From contig NZ_CP034433.1 in assembly GCF_003952345.1 (NCBI RefSeq), positions 868,001 to 932,000 on the forward strand: DNA of 64,000 nucleotides, read 5' to 3'. The first letter of the stretch is position 1, and each line of letters starts with the position of its first letter. The notes below the pieces were generated by a model. That model was not told where the DNA came from and made no database searches. It was given only the letters and a program-made list of their open reading frames with translations. Origin of the DNA: Iodobacter ciconiae (lineage in GTDB: Bacteria > Pseudomonadota > Gammaproteobacteria > Burkholderiales > Chitinibacteraceae). Made by a program: the position numbers and the translations under genes. Below are positions 46,286 to 53,635 of the stretch, in pieces.

Positions 46286-47500
46286 ATGATGAAAGACAAG
46301 TTCAATGGTAATCCTGAATTCAGCATTCATAACTTAGAATTCATAATTAACACCCCTGCGATTCGGTTTAAGGGGTTTAGTGGGGAGTGGGAGGTGATTA
46401 GTTTTGCTTCTATTTCAGAATCATTTGATTATGGTTTGAATGCAGCCGCAAAGGAATATGATGGAAAAAATAAATATATTCGAATTACAGATATAAAGGA
46501 AGATACGCGGGTGTTTGATCATGGTGGCGTAACGTCACCCAACACAGATTTGACTGCAGCTGACAATTACAGATTAAAATACGGGGATATATTATTTGCC
46601 AGAACAGGTGCTAGTGTTGGCAAAACTTATATTTATAGAGAGCAGGATGGTCTGGTATATTTTGCTGGATTTTTAATTCGAGCAAGAATAAAAGAAAGCG
46701 TAAATGCTGAGTTCATTTTCCAAAGTACATTAACAGAAAAATACAATAAGTTCATAAGGTTGACATCTCAGCGTTCAGGTCAGCCAGGTGTTAATGCGCT
46801 TGAATATGGGGCGTACGAGGTATTTCTTCCGCAACCAAAAGAACAAACACAAATCGGTAATTATTTTCAACAGCTTGACACCCTAATCGCCCAGCATCAG
46901 CAAAAGCACGATAAGCTGTTAAACCTTAAAAAAGCCCTGCTCGAAAAAATGTTCCCCAAACAAGGCAAAAAAGAGCCAGAGATTCGATTTAAGGGGTTTA
47001 GTGGGGAGTGGGAAGATCTTGAGCTATGTCAAATTGTTGATGTAAGAAGTGGTCGTGATTATAAGCATCTATCAAGTGGTGATATTCCAGTGTTTGGTAC
47101 TGGTGGCTATATGCTAAGTGTTAATCAAGCACTATCTTATAATGAAAATGCTATTGGTATTGGAAGAAAAGGGACAATCGATAAACCTTATATATTAAAA
47201 GCGCCATTTTGGACTGTTGATACCTTGTTTTATGCTGTGCCTTATGCAAAAAATAACTTGGACTTTATTTATGCTACTTTCCAAAAAATTAATTGGCGGC
47301 AAAAGGATGAGTCAACAGGTGTACCAAGTTTATCAAAAGTTTCTATCAATAGTATTTCTGTATTTACAACGGAAGAAACAGAACAAACAAAAGTCGGTAA
47401 TTTATTCACTAACATTGACACACTAATAAACCAGCACCAAGCCCAATTAAAAAAGCTCAACAATATCAAACAAGCCTGTTTAGAAAAAATGTTTGTCTAG
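46286..47500 (+). CDS. hsdS: Type I restriction-modification specificity subunit HsdS
   Basis: 404 residues with two target-recognition domains (about 25-195 and 230-365), each followed by a conserved helix (IGNYFQQLDTLIAQHQQKHD and VGNLFTNIDTLINQHQAQLK) ending KALLEKMF or QACLEKMF. Each half opens with IRFKGFSGEWE, encoded by a 33-bp direct repeat. It determines the DNA sequence methylated and cut by the M and R subunits. The recognition sequence cannot be predicted by eye. Confidence 0.93.
   Translation: MMKDKFNGNPEFSIHNLEFIINTPAIRFKGFSGEWEVISFASISESFDYGLNAAAKEYDGKNKYIRITDIKEDTRVFDHGGVTSPNTDLTAADNYRLKYGDILFARTGASVGKTYIYREQDGLVYFAGFLIRARIKESVNAEFIFQSTLTEKYNKFIRLTSQRSGQPGVNALEYGAYEVFLPQPKEQTQIGNYFQQLDTLIAQHQQKHDKLLNLKKALLEKMFPKQGKKEPEIRFKGFSGEWEDLELCQIVDVRSGRDYKHLSSGDIPVFGTGGYMLSVNQALSYNENAIGIGRKGTIDKPYILKAPFWTVDTLFYAVPYAKNNLDFIYATFQKINWRQKDESTGVPSLSKVSINSISVFTTEETEQTKVGNLFTNIDTLINQHQAQLKKLNNIKQACLEKMFV
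46360..47013 (+). repeat. 33-bp direct repeats within hsdS
   Basis: 46360-46392 and 46981-47013 differ at one base and code for the same residues (IRFKGFSGEW) at the start of each recognition domain. They are a ready site for recombination that would swap domains. Confidence 0.85.
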
Positions 47501-47638
47501 CTTAGAGCTGTTAATCAATCCCGGTATAATAAACCGTCATCCTTGGGTGTTTTTATCGGGAATCCTGATCTACCGCTGATTTCCACCCATTTGAAAAAGG
47601 GGGCAGGGGGGGGGCGGATGTCATGCCAATTTAACATC

Positions 47639-47860
47639 AAATCCCCCTCAATCCCCCTTTTACAAAGGGGGAGGCTTAAGCGCTGAATGCTTGCAATGTA
47701 GTGCCTGGATACTGATATTACAAAAATGCGGGAAAGTAGAAGCAATATTTTGAAAATGCGTGATTTTATTCCGCATTTGAAAAAGGGGCTGGGGAGCATA
47801 CCGTTCACTGAGGCATTGGTTTTGCCTCCCCCTTTGTAAAAGGGGGATCGAGGGGGATTT
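47639..47860. mobile_element. 222-bp MITE-like element with 37-bp terminal inverted repeats
   Basis: The left end 47639-47675 starts AAATCCCCCTCAATCCCCC. The right end 47824-47860 is its reverse complement with one mismatch. Each end can itself fold into a CCCCCTTTT/AAAGGGGG hairpin. No coding capacity. Confidence 0.8.
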
Positions 47861-47907
47861 GCTTTTTAGCCACTTTATTTGGCAAATTTTGTTAATCAAA
47901 TAGTGCT

Positions 47908-47941
47908 AAATCCCCCCTAGCCCCCCTTTTTCAAAGAGGGG
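47908..47941 (+). repeat. C-rich repeat arm
   Basis: AAATCCCCCCTAGCCCCCC followed by TTTTTCAAAGAGGGG. It matches the ends of the other C-rich elements. It is interrupted on the right by the element at 47948. Confidence 0.7.
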
Positions 47942-47947
47942 AACCAG

Positions 47948-48065
47948 ACAATCCTATCAACTTAGCTAGATGTCATTACGTTTTTAGCGCAATGACAAAT
48001 ATTGAATCATCGTAGGGCGGGTGAAACCCGCCCTACAAAAACATTTCGCTTAAGTTGATAGGATT
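47948..48065. mobile_element. 118-bp MITE with terminal inverted repeats and 10-bp target duplication
   Basis: Ends AATCCTATCAACTTA / TAAGTTGATAGGATT are inverted repeats. The same 10 bases, GGGGAACCAG, stand on both sides (47938-47947 and 48066-48075). The centre carries the perfect hairpin GTAGGGCGGGT/ACCCGCCCTAC. It is non-coding and would need a transposase in trans. Confidence 0.8.
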
Positions 48066-48146
48066 GGGGAACCAGTGTGCTGACTTGTGTAGATACTTAT
48101 GTGCGGGAAGTGAATCAAAACCAAGTGTTTAAGCTAAGGAAAAGTG

Positions 48147-48770
48147 ATGACTTTAGAAAATAAACTCGGTATCAGCAATGCGGTAGAGCTGGCAAGGCTT
48201 GAAGAAAAGTTGAGTAAAGCCCAGGCGCATAAGCTATTTACCAGCGGCTTTTTAGACACGCTGAATGCCGGTAGCTTTCAGGCTTTGGCGAGCATTCACG
48301 AATATTTGTTTGCTGAGATTTATGCTTTTGCGGGCAAGGTTCGCGAGGTGAATATTGCAAAAGGGAATTTTCGTTTTGCGCCTGTAATGTATCTGGCCGT
48401 GTCTTTAAAAAATATAGAGGCCATGCCGCAGACCACCTTTAATGAAATTATTGAAAAATACGTAGAAATGAATATTGCCCACCCCTTTAGAGAAGGCAAT
48501 GGCAGAAGCACCAGAATATGGCTTGATTTAATTCTTAAAAAAGAACTCAAGCAGGTGATTGATTGGCAGCGTGTCGATAAGAATGATTATTTAATGGCAA
48601 TGGAGCGCAGCCCCGTTAAAGACATTGAAATTAAATACCTTTTACAGCAAGCCCTGACCGAGCAAATTGACAGTGCTGAAGTTTATATGAAAGGCATTGA
48701 TGCCAGTTATTATTACGAGGGCTATACCCTGTATAAAACTGAAGATATTGCAGATGATACTGAAGCATAA
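48147..48770 (+). CDS. fic: Fic family AMP-transferase, class III (NmFic-like)
   Basis: 207 residues. The catalytic FIC motif HPFREGNGRSTR (about 112-123) has His and Glu intact, so it should transfer AMP from ATP to a target hydroxyl. The C-terminal SYYYEGY carries the class III inhibitory motif (S/T)xxxE(G/N), where the Glu blocks productive ATP binding, as in Neisseria meningitidis Fic. ATG 48147 is preferred over GTG 48144 because AAGGA is at better spacing. Inserted between hsdS and hsdR. The target, gyrase or other, is unknown. No separate antitoxin gene is seen, consistent with a built-in inhibitor. Confidence 0.93.
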   Translation: MTLENKLGISNAVELARLEEKLSKAQAHKLFTSGFLDTLNAGSFQALASIHEYLFAEIYAFAGKVREVNIAKGNFRFAPVMYLAVSLKNIEAMPQTTFNEIIEKYVEMNIAHPFREGNGRSTRIWLDLILKKELKQVIDWQRVDKNDYLMAMERSPVKDIEIKYLLQQALTEQIDSAEVYMKGIDASYYYEGYTLYKTEDIADDTEA

Positions 48771-48780
48771 TTTATCCGGC

Positions 48781-48904
48781 AAATCCCCCTCGGTCCCCCT
48801 TTTACAAAGGGGGAGGCTTAAGCGCTAAATTGTTGCTATGTAGTGTGTAGTGACTTCTGGATGATTTTATCCCCCCTTTGAAAAAGGGGGGTTAGGGGGG
48901 ATTT
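48781..48904 (+). mobile_element. 124-bp C-rich palindromic element, copy upstream of DUF559 gene
   Basis: Left arm AAATCCCCCTCGGTCCCCCT and right arm ending GGGGGGTTAGGGGGGATTT are imperfect inverted repeats. The centre (GGCTTAAGCGCTAAATTGTT then GCTATGTAGTGTG) is shared with the copy at 49257-49380. Its last bases give the TTG start and G-rich ribosome site of the DUF559 gene. Confidence 0.85.
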
Positions 48905-49296
48905 TGCAACCATACAAACCTGGCCTGAAACCTTTTTCTCAAGACTTGCGCAAGCATATGACCGATGCGGAACAATTGCTTTGGTCAAGACTGCGACGCA
49001 AACAAGTGTTGGGTGTGCCGTTTTATCGGCAGAAGCCTATAGCGAGTTTTATTGTAGATTTTTATTCGGCAGCAGCCAGTCTGGTGATTGAGCTGGACGG
49101 ATCTCAGCACTTTGAAGCCGAGCATCAGGCAAATGATAAGGAAAGAGATCAGGCGCTGGCGGCAGTGGGCTTATTGGTATTGCGATTTGATAATAGGCAA
49201 GTTTTACAAGAGTTAGACGAAGTGATGCAGGTGATTTTTTGTGAGGTTGAAAGGCGAATCCCCCTCAATCCCCCTTTTACAAAGGGGGAGGCTTAA
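48904..49296 (+). CDS. DUF559 endonuclease-like protein
   Basis: 130 residues of the DUF559 family, a VSR/PD-(D/E)xK-type nuclease fold. DAEQLLWSRLRRKQVLGVPF, QKPIASFIVDFYSAAASLVI and ELDGSQHFE give the Asp and Glu-x-Asp active-site positions. Start TTG at 48904 lies at the end of one 124-bp repeat, whose G-run may serve as the ribosome site. The last 13 residues (RIPLNPPFTKGEA) are read from the beginning of the next copy of the repeat. The gene is therefore embedded exactly between two direct copies. Function in DNA repair or element movement is a guess. Confidence 0.82.
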   Translation: MQPYKPGLKPFSQDLRKHMTDAEQLLWSRLRRKQVLGVPFYRQKPIASFIVDFYSAAASLVIELDGSQHFEAEHQANDKERDQALAAVGLLVLRFDNRQVLQELDEVMQVIFCEVERRIPLNPPFTKGEA

Positions 49297-49380
49297 GTGC
49301 TAAATTGTTGCTATGTAGTGTGCAGTGATTCATACGTGATTTTATCCCCCCCTTTGAAAAAGGGGGGGTAGGGGGGATTT
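49257..49380 (+). mobile_element. 124-bp C-rich palindromic element, copy downstream of DUF559 gene
   Basis: Nearly identical to 48781-48904 and in the same orientation. It begins inside the DUF559 gene, coding its last residues and stop codon, and ends GGGGGGATTT. A shorter C-rich arm follows at 49421-49454. Confidence 0.85.
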
Positions 49381-49420
49381 AGCATTGAAGTTTCGGCTGA
49401 TATCATGCCAATTCAATACC

Positions 49421-49454
49421 AAATCCCCTTCTATCCCTCTTTTTTAAAGGGGGG
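49421..49454 (+). repeat. C-rich repeat arm before hsdR
   Basis: AAATCCCCTTCTATCCCTCT then TTTTTAAAGGGGGG. It is preceded by ATCATGCCAATT, which also precedes the arm at 47639 (GTCATGCCAATT), so the two share flanking sequence. Confidence 0.7.
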
Positions 49455-49496
49455 CGTGGCACGGAATTAATGGCGAAAAAATATACGGAATGATTT

Positions 49497-52400
49497 ATGA
49501 CTTTTACAACAGAAAGTGCTTTTGAAACCGCCTTAATCAATGAATTAAAAAATAAAGGCTGGGATGGTCAAGTTTTAAAGAATCCTAGTGAAGCCGATTT
49601 ACTGCAAAACTGGGCAGATATTTTATTTCAGAATAATCGTGATATTGACCGCCTGAACGATGTGCCGCTAAGCAATAGCGAAATGCAGCAGATTGTAGAG
49701 CAAATTCGCGAACTAAAAACGCCGCTTAAACTTAACGGTTTTATTAATGGCAAAACCGTAGCTATTACCCGCGATAATCCGAAAGACTTACTGCATTTTG
49801 GTAAAGAAATTAGCCTGAAAATTTTCGACCGCCACGAAATTGCTGCAGGGCAAACCCTGTATCAAATTGTGCAGCAGCCCAAATTTGCTAAAGTATCCAA
49901 TATATTGAATGATCGCCGTGGCGATTTGATGCTGCTGATTAATGGCATGCCTTTAATTCATATCGAGCTAAAACGCAGCGGCGTGCCGGTTAGCCATGCT
50001 TATAATCAAATTCAAAAATATTCTGCTGAGGGTGTATTCAGCGGTTTATTTGCCTTGGTGCAGGTATTTGTGGCGATGGAGCCTGCCGAAATGGTTTACT
50101 TTGCCAACCCTGGCATGGATGGCAAATTTAATAAAGATTTTTACTTTCATTGGGCCGATTTTGATAATGAGCCGATTAATGATTGGAAAATCATTGCCGC
50201 TCGGTTTTTGTCTATTCCTATGGCGCATCAGCTGATTGGCTATTACACCGTGGCCGATAACTCGGATGGCGTATTAAAGGTGATGCGCAGTTATCAGTAT
50301 TATGCTGCCAACGCTATTTCAGACAAGGTATCTAAAACCAACTGGGCCGATAAAGATCGTTTAGGCGGGTATGTGTGGCATACCACCGGCTCTGGCAAAA
50401 CCATGACCAGTTTTAAATCAGCGCAGCTGATTGCCAATACTAAAGATGCCGATAAAGTCATTTTTTTAATGGATAGAATTGAGCTGGGTGTGCAATCTTT
50501 GCAGGAGTACCGAGGCTTTGCCGCCGAGGGTGAAACGGTGCAGGCCACCGAAAATACGGGCGTACTGATCGCCAAACTAAAAAGCACTGACCCCGCCAAT
50601 ACCCTGATTGTTAGCTCGATTCAAAAAATGAGTAATATCAATGAAGAAGCTAATGAGGACGGCGTAGGCTTACAAAGCCATGATATTGAGCTGATTAATA
50701 GCAAGCGCATCGTGTTTATTGTGGATGAAGCCCATCGCTCTACTTTTGGCGATATGTTGATCACCATTAAAGCGACCTTTCCTGAAGCCATTTTTTTTGG
50801 CTTTACCGGCACGCCTATTCAGGAAGAAAACCAAAAGAAACACAATACCACCTCATCCGTGTTTGGCAATGAATTACACCGCTATAGCATTGCTGATGGT
50901 ATTCGGGATAAAAATGTGCTGGGTTTCGATCCGTACAAAGTCATGACTTATAAAGACAAAGATTTAAGAAAAGCAGTGGCATTGGAGAAAGCCAAAGCGG
51001 CTACCGATATTGAAGCCTTGGCCGACCCTGCTAAAAAAGAAATGTTTAACCGCTATATGGGCAAAGTCACTATGGCGGGGTATACGGAGCCGGATGGCAA
51101 GTATGTAAAAGGCATTGAAGATGAATTGCCTAAAGCGCAATACACCCGTGCCGAGCATCAGGAAAAAGTAGTTGAAGATATTCTGGAAAACTGGACAAGC
51201 CTGAGCCAGAACAGTCAGTTTCACGCTATTTTTGCTACCAGTAGTATTCCGGAAGCGATTGAGTATTATCGCCGTTTAAAAAAAGCTGCACCTGCATTAA
51301 AAATATCTGCTTTATTTGACCCAAATATTGATGAGGGTGGCGACTATGCAGATGGCGGAGCATTTAAACAAGCGGGTTTAATTGAAATTATTGAAGACTA
51401 TAACGCTCAGTATGGCCAGGATTTTAATTTAGCGAGTCACGCTCAATTTAAAAAAGATATTGCCGCAAGACTCGCCCATAAAAAGCCATATTTACGTATT
51501 GCAAAAACACCAGCGCAACAAATTGATTTACTGATTGTGGTAGATCAAATGCTTACGGGGTTTGATTCCAAATGGCTGAATACCCTGTATCTGGATAAAG
51601 TGCTTAAATATGAAAATATCATTCAGGCTTTTTCCCGTACTAATCGACTTTATATAGAACACGAAAAGCCTTTTGGAACAATTCGTTATTATCGCTACCC
51701 GCACAGCATGGAGCGCAATATTAATGCTGCAGTGAAGCTGTATTCAGGGGATAAGCCAATCGGGCTATTTGTAGATAAGCTTGAAAGCAATTTGAAAAAA
51801 ATCAATGCTATTTATGCTGAAATATCAGAGTTGTTTAATCATGCCGGAGTCGAAAATTTTGAAAAACTCCCAACTGATAAATCGGTATGCGGCCAATTTG
51901 CCAAACTATTTGCGCGCTTAAATGAATATTTAGAAGCGGCTAAGATTCAGGGCTTTGTCTGGAGTAAGCCAAGTGAGTCGTTGAGCAAGAAAAAACCAGA
52001 GGTAACACTCGCCTTTGATGAAAATAGTTATTTAATTTTGGCATTACGATATAAGGAATTATCCAGTGGTAGCGGAGGGGGCGGTGGTGGGGGCAATATA
52101 CCGTTTGAAATATCGGGTCATTTGACTGAAATCGATACAGGGAAAATAGATGCGGATTATATGAATTCCCGTTTTGAAAAATATCTGAAGACGATTCAGC
52201 AAAATGGTGTCAGTGGTACGGATATTCAAAATACATTGGATGAACTTCATAAATCCTTCGCCACGCTGACACAGGAAGAGCAAAAATTCGCTAATATTTT
52301 CCTGAATGATGTACAAAGGGGAGATGTAACACTAGAGTCCGGCAAAACCTTCAGAGAGTACATTACTGAATACCTGGCAAAAGCTAAAAACTCGCAAATT

Positions 52401-52694
52401 GTCGAGTTGGTTAATGCTTTGCTGATGGAGCAAGACGCAAATCATGTCGCATTCAAAAGTAAATTAAGCAAAATAATGAATACTGGAGTTACTGCGGCCA
52501 ATATCAATGAATTTGGTCGCTTTGATGATTTGAAAAGCTGTGTTGATAAAGCCAAAGCCAAGATTTATTTTGAAGAATTGAAAGGCTCAGCCCTTTCAGA
52601 GTTCATGGTCAATAGGGAGATCGATAAATTGCTTCGGACGTTTATTATCCGTGGTGGTTTTGATCTGGAGCAGTTCGGCAGCAGTGCTTTATAA
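49497..52694 (+). CDS. hsdR: Type I restriction enzyme endonuclease/translocase subunit HsdR
   Basis: 1065 residues. N-terminal nuclease domain (GDLMLLINGMPLIHIELKRS, with the Asp and ExK of PD-(D/E)xK), then a superfamily 2 translocase with Walker A TTGSGKT (296-302), DEAH box (410-413) and GFTGTP, second RecA domain (VDQMLTGFDSKWLNTLYLDK, IIQAFSRTNR) and a C-terminal helical domain that binds the methyltransferase. A run of Gly (SGSGGGGGGG near residue 858) forms a flexible linker. It completes the system with hsdM and hsdS, although fic and DUF559 genes lie between. Confidence 0.95.
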   Translation: MTFTTESAFETALINELKNKGWDGQVLKNPSEADLLQNWADILFQNNRDIDRLNDVPLSNSEMQQIVEQIRELKTPLKLNGFINGKTVAITRDNPKDLLHFGKEISLKIFDRHEIAAGQTLYQIVQQPKFAKVSNILNDRRGDLMLLINGMPLIHIELKRSGVPVSHAYNQIQKYSAEGVFSGLFALVQVFVAMEPAEMVYFANPGMDGKFNKDFYFHWADFDNEPINDWKIIAARFLSIPMAHQLIGYYTVADNSDGVLKVMRSYQYYAANAISDKVSKTNWADKDRLGGYVWHTTGSGKTMTSFKSAQLIANTKDADKVIFLMDRIELGVQSLQEYRGFAAEGETVQATENTGVLIAKLKSTDPANTLIVSSIQKMSNINEEANEDGVGLQSHDIELINSKRIVFIVDEAHRSTFGDMLITIKATFPEAIFFGFTGTPIQEENQKKHNTTSSVFGNELHRYSIADGIRDKNVLGFDPYKVMTYKDKDLRKAVALEKAKAATDIEALADPAKKEMFNRYMGKVTMAGYTEPDGKYVKGIEDELPKAQYTRAEHQEKVVEDILENWTSLSQNSQFHAIFATSSIPEAIEYYRRLKKAAPALKISALFDPNIDEGGDYADGGAFKQAGLIEIIEDYNAQYGQDFNLASHAQFKKDIAARLAHKKPYLRIAKTPAQQIDLLIVVDQMLTGFDSKWLNTLYLDKVLKYENIIQAFSRTNRLYIEHEKPFGTIRYYRYPHSMERNINAAVKLYSGDKPIGLFVDKLESNLKKINAIYAEISELFNHAGVENFEKLPTDKSVCGQFAKLFARLNEYLEAAKIQGFVWSKPSESLSKKKPEVTLAFDENSYLILALRYKELSSGSGGGGGGGNIPFEISGHLTEIDTGKIDADYMNSRFEKYLKTIQQNGVSGTDIQNTLDELHKSFATLTQEEQKFANIFLNDVQRGDVTLESGKTFREYITEYLAKAKNSQIVELVNALLMEQDANHVAFKSKLSKIMNTGVTAANINEFGRFDDLKSCVDKAKAKIYFEELKGSALSEFMVNREIDKLLRTFIIRGGFDLEQFGSSAL

Positions 52695-53635
52695 CAAGCA
52701 CCCGGCTGCAGCAGAAGCTATGCCACTATTTGAAATGTAGAATCTAAGATTTGTAAATTTAGCCCACCATTTCAACTGGTGGGCTTTTTGTTTGGGTAAT
52801 CGGCTTTGTAATACAATCCTCGCTTAGAAAATTGCTTGTTTATATTTGTATGATTAAATAGCGACCGGGTTTTCAAATTTCATCGTGCACAAAAGTATTA
52901 TGCGCCAGTATTTTGCAGGCAAGGCTCAAAGAATATTGCAGGGTATGTTATTGCTCAAGTGCTGTATAGGCTTGCCTTTAATGACTGGCTCAGATCGATT
53001 TCTCATTTCTCTGAAAATCATCAGGGCATCTACAGCATTTATTGTAATTTAAAATTAAATATGCATATTGGATATTTGCACCGGTTTTTCTTTGCCTGCA
53101 TAGGGTGTTCTGTATGGCCTGATCAAATTCGTTCAGATAATGATCTGTAAGATATTAGCGGCCTATTGAAAAAATGGGTGGATTTATATTTTATTGGATT
53201 GGCACTCGTCTATCCTGACAATCTTCATAAAATGCATGTATTGAGTTTTATAATCGCAGGTGGGTTATTAAATAGCTGGCTTATAATGGTTTTAGTGTAT
53301 TGAAAAAATAAAAAACAAATGGTTTGATTTTTACAATAAAAAACTCTTATATTTGGGAGGGGTGCTATTTACTCGAAACAAGCACCCGTTTTGTAAGCCT
53401 GAGTTCTATCTTTAAATGAGTTTAAAAATGGGTAGCACTAAATTACTAAATGGCATAACTCATTTGGCAATGAAATGGTGTAAAATATTCACGAGCTCTA
53501 AATCATTTTATTTATTTATCTATTAAATAAATATCAAATATTAAAATAGAATTTGCACATAAAGATTTGCAGGCTCGTTTTCTTTTGCATGTTTTTTCTG
53601 GCATATAACTAATTTTGTTTTCTAAGGTGAAACCC
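52695..53635. other. AT-rich intergenic region between island and toxin gene
   Basis: 941 bp. It holds the right 38-bp repeat with terminator stem at 52761-52785, then about 840 bp of AT-rich sequence. No gene is supported. The open frame at 52959-53150 lacks features. The toxin promoter should be near 53450-53630. Confidence 0.5.
52757..52794 (+). repeat. 38-bp direct repeat, right end of restriction island (attR-like)
   Basis: Perfect copy of 43365-43402, 63 bp after the hsdR stop codon. It contains the stem AGCCCACC/GGTGGGCT and TTTT, so it also acts as the hsdR terminator. Confidence 0.85.

Larger units (their letters stand above)
47501..48146. other. Intergenic region packed with C-rich palindromic elements
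   Basis: 646 bp between hsdS and fic without a gene. It holds a partial C-rich arm (47588-47615), a 222-bp element with 37-bp inverted ends (47639-47860), another arm (47908-47941), and a 118-bp element with its own target duplication inserted in that arm (47948-48065). Confidence 0.8.
43365..52794 (+). mobile_element. Putative restriction-modification genomic island next to tRNA-Ser
   Basis: 9.4 kb bounded by perfect 38-bp direct repeats, starting 51 bp after tRNA-Ser and containing hsdM, hsdS, fic, a DUF559 nuclease and hsdR, with many small palindromic elements. The terminator copy that belongs to the tRNA is at the left, and the right copy has no RNA gene before it. This is the footprint expected of site-specific integration. 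No integrase gene is present, so mobility would have to come from elsewhere or has been lost. Confidence 0.65.

Noticed and set aside
47580..49460. CRISPR array
   Set aside because: The C-rich repeats are irregular in spacing and orientation, have inverted ends, and no cas genes are present.
52959..53150. 63-codon open frame downstream of the island
   Set aside because: No start-site support or family features.
43315..53635. Prophage or integrative conjugative element
   Set aside because: No integrase, portal, capsid, relaxase or conjugation gene was found between or near the 38-bp repeats.
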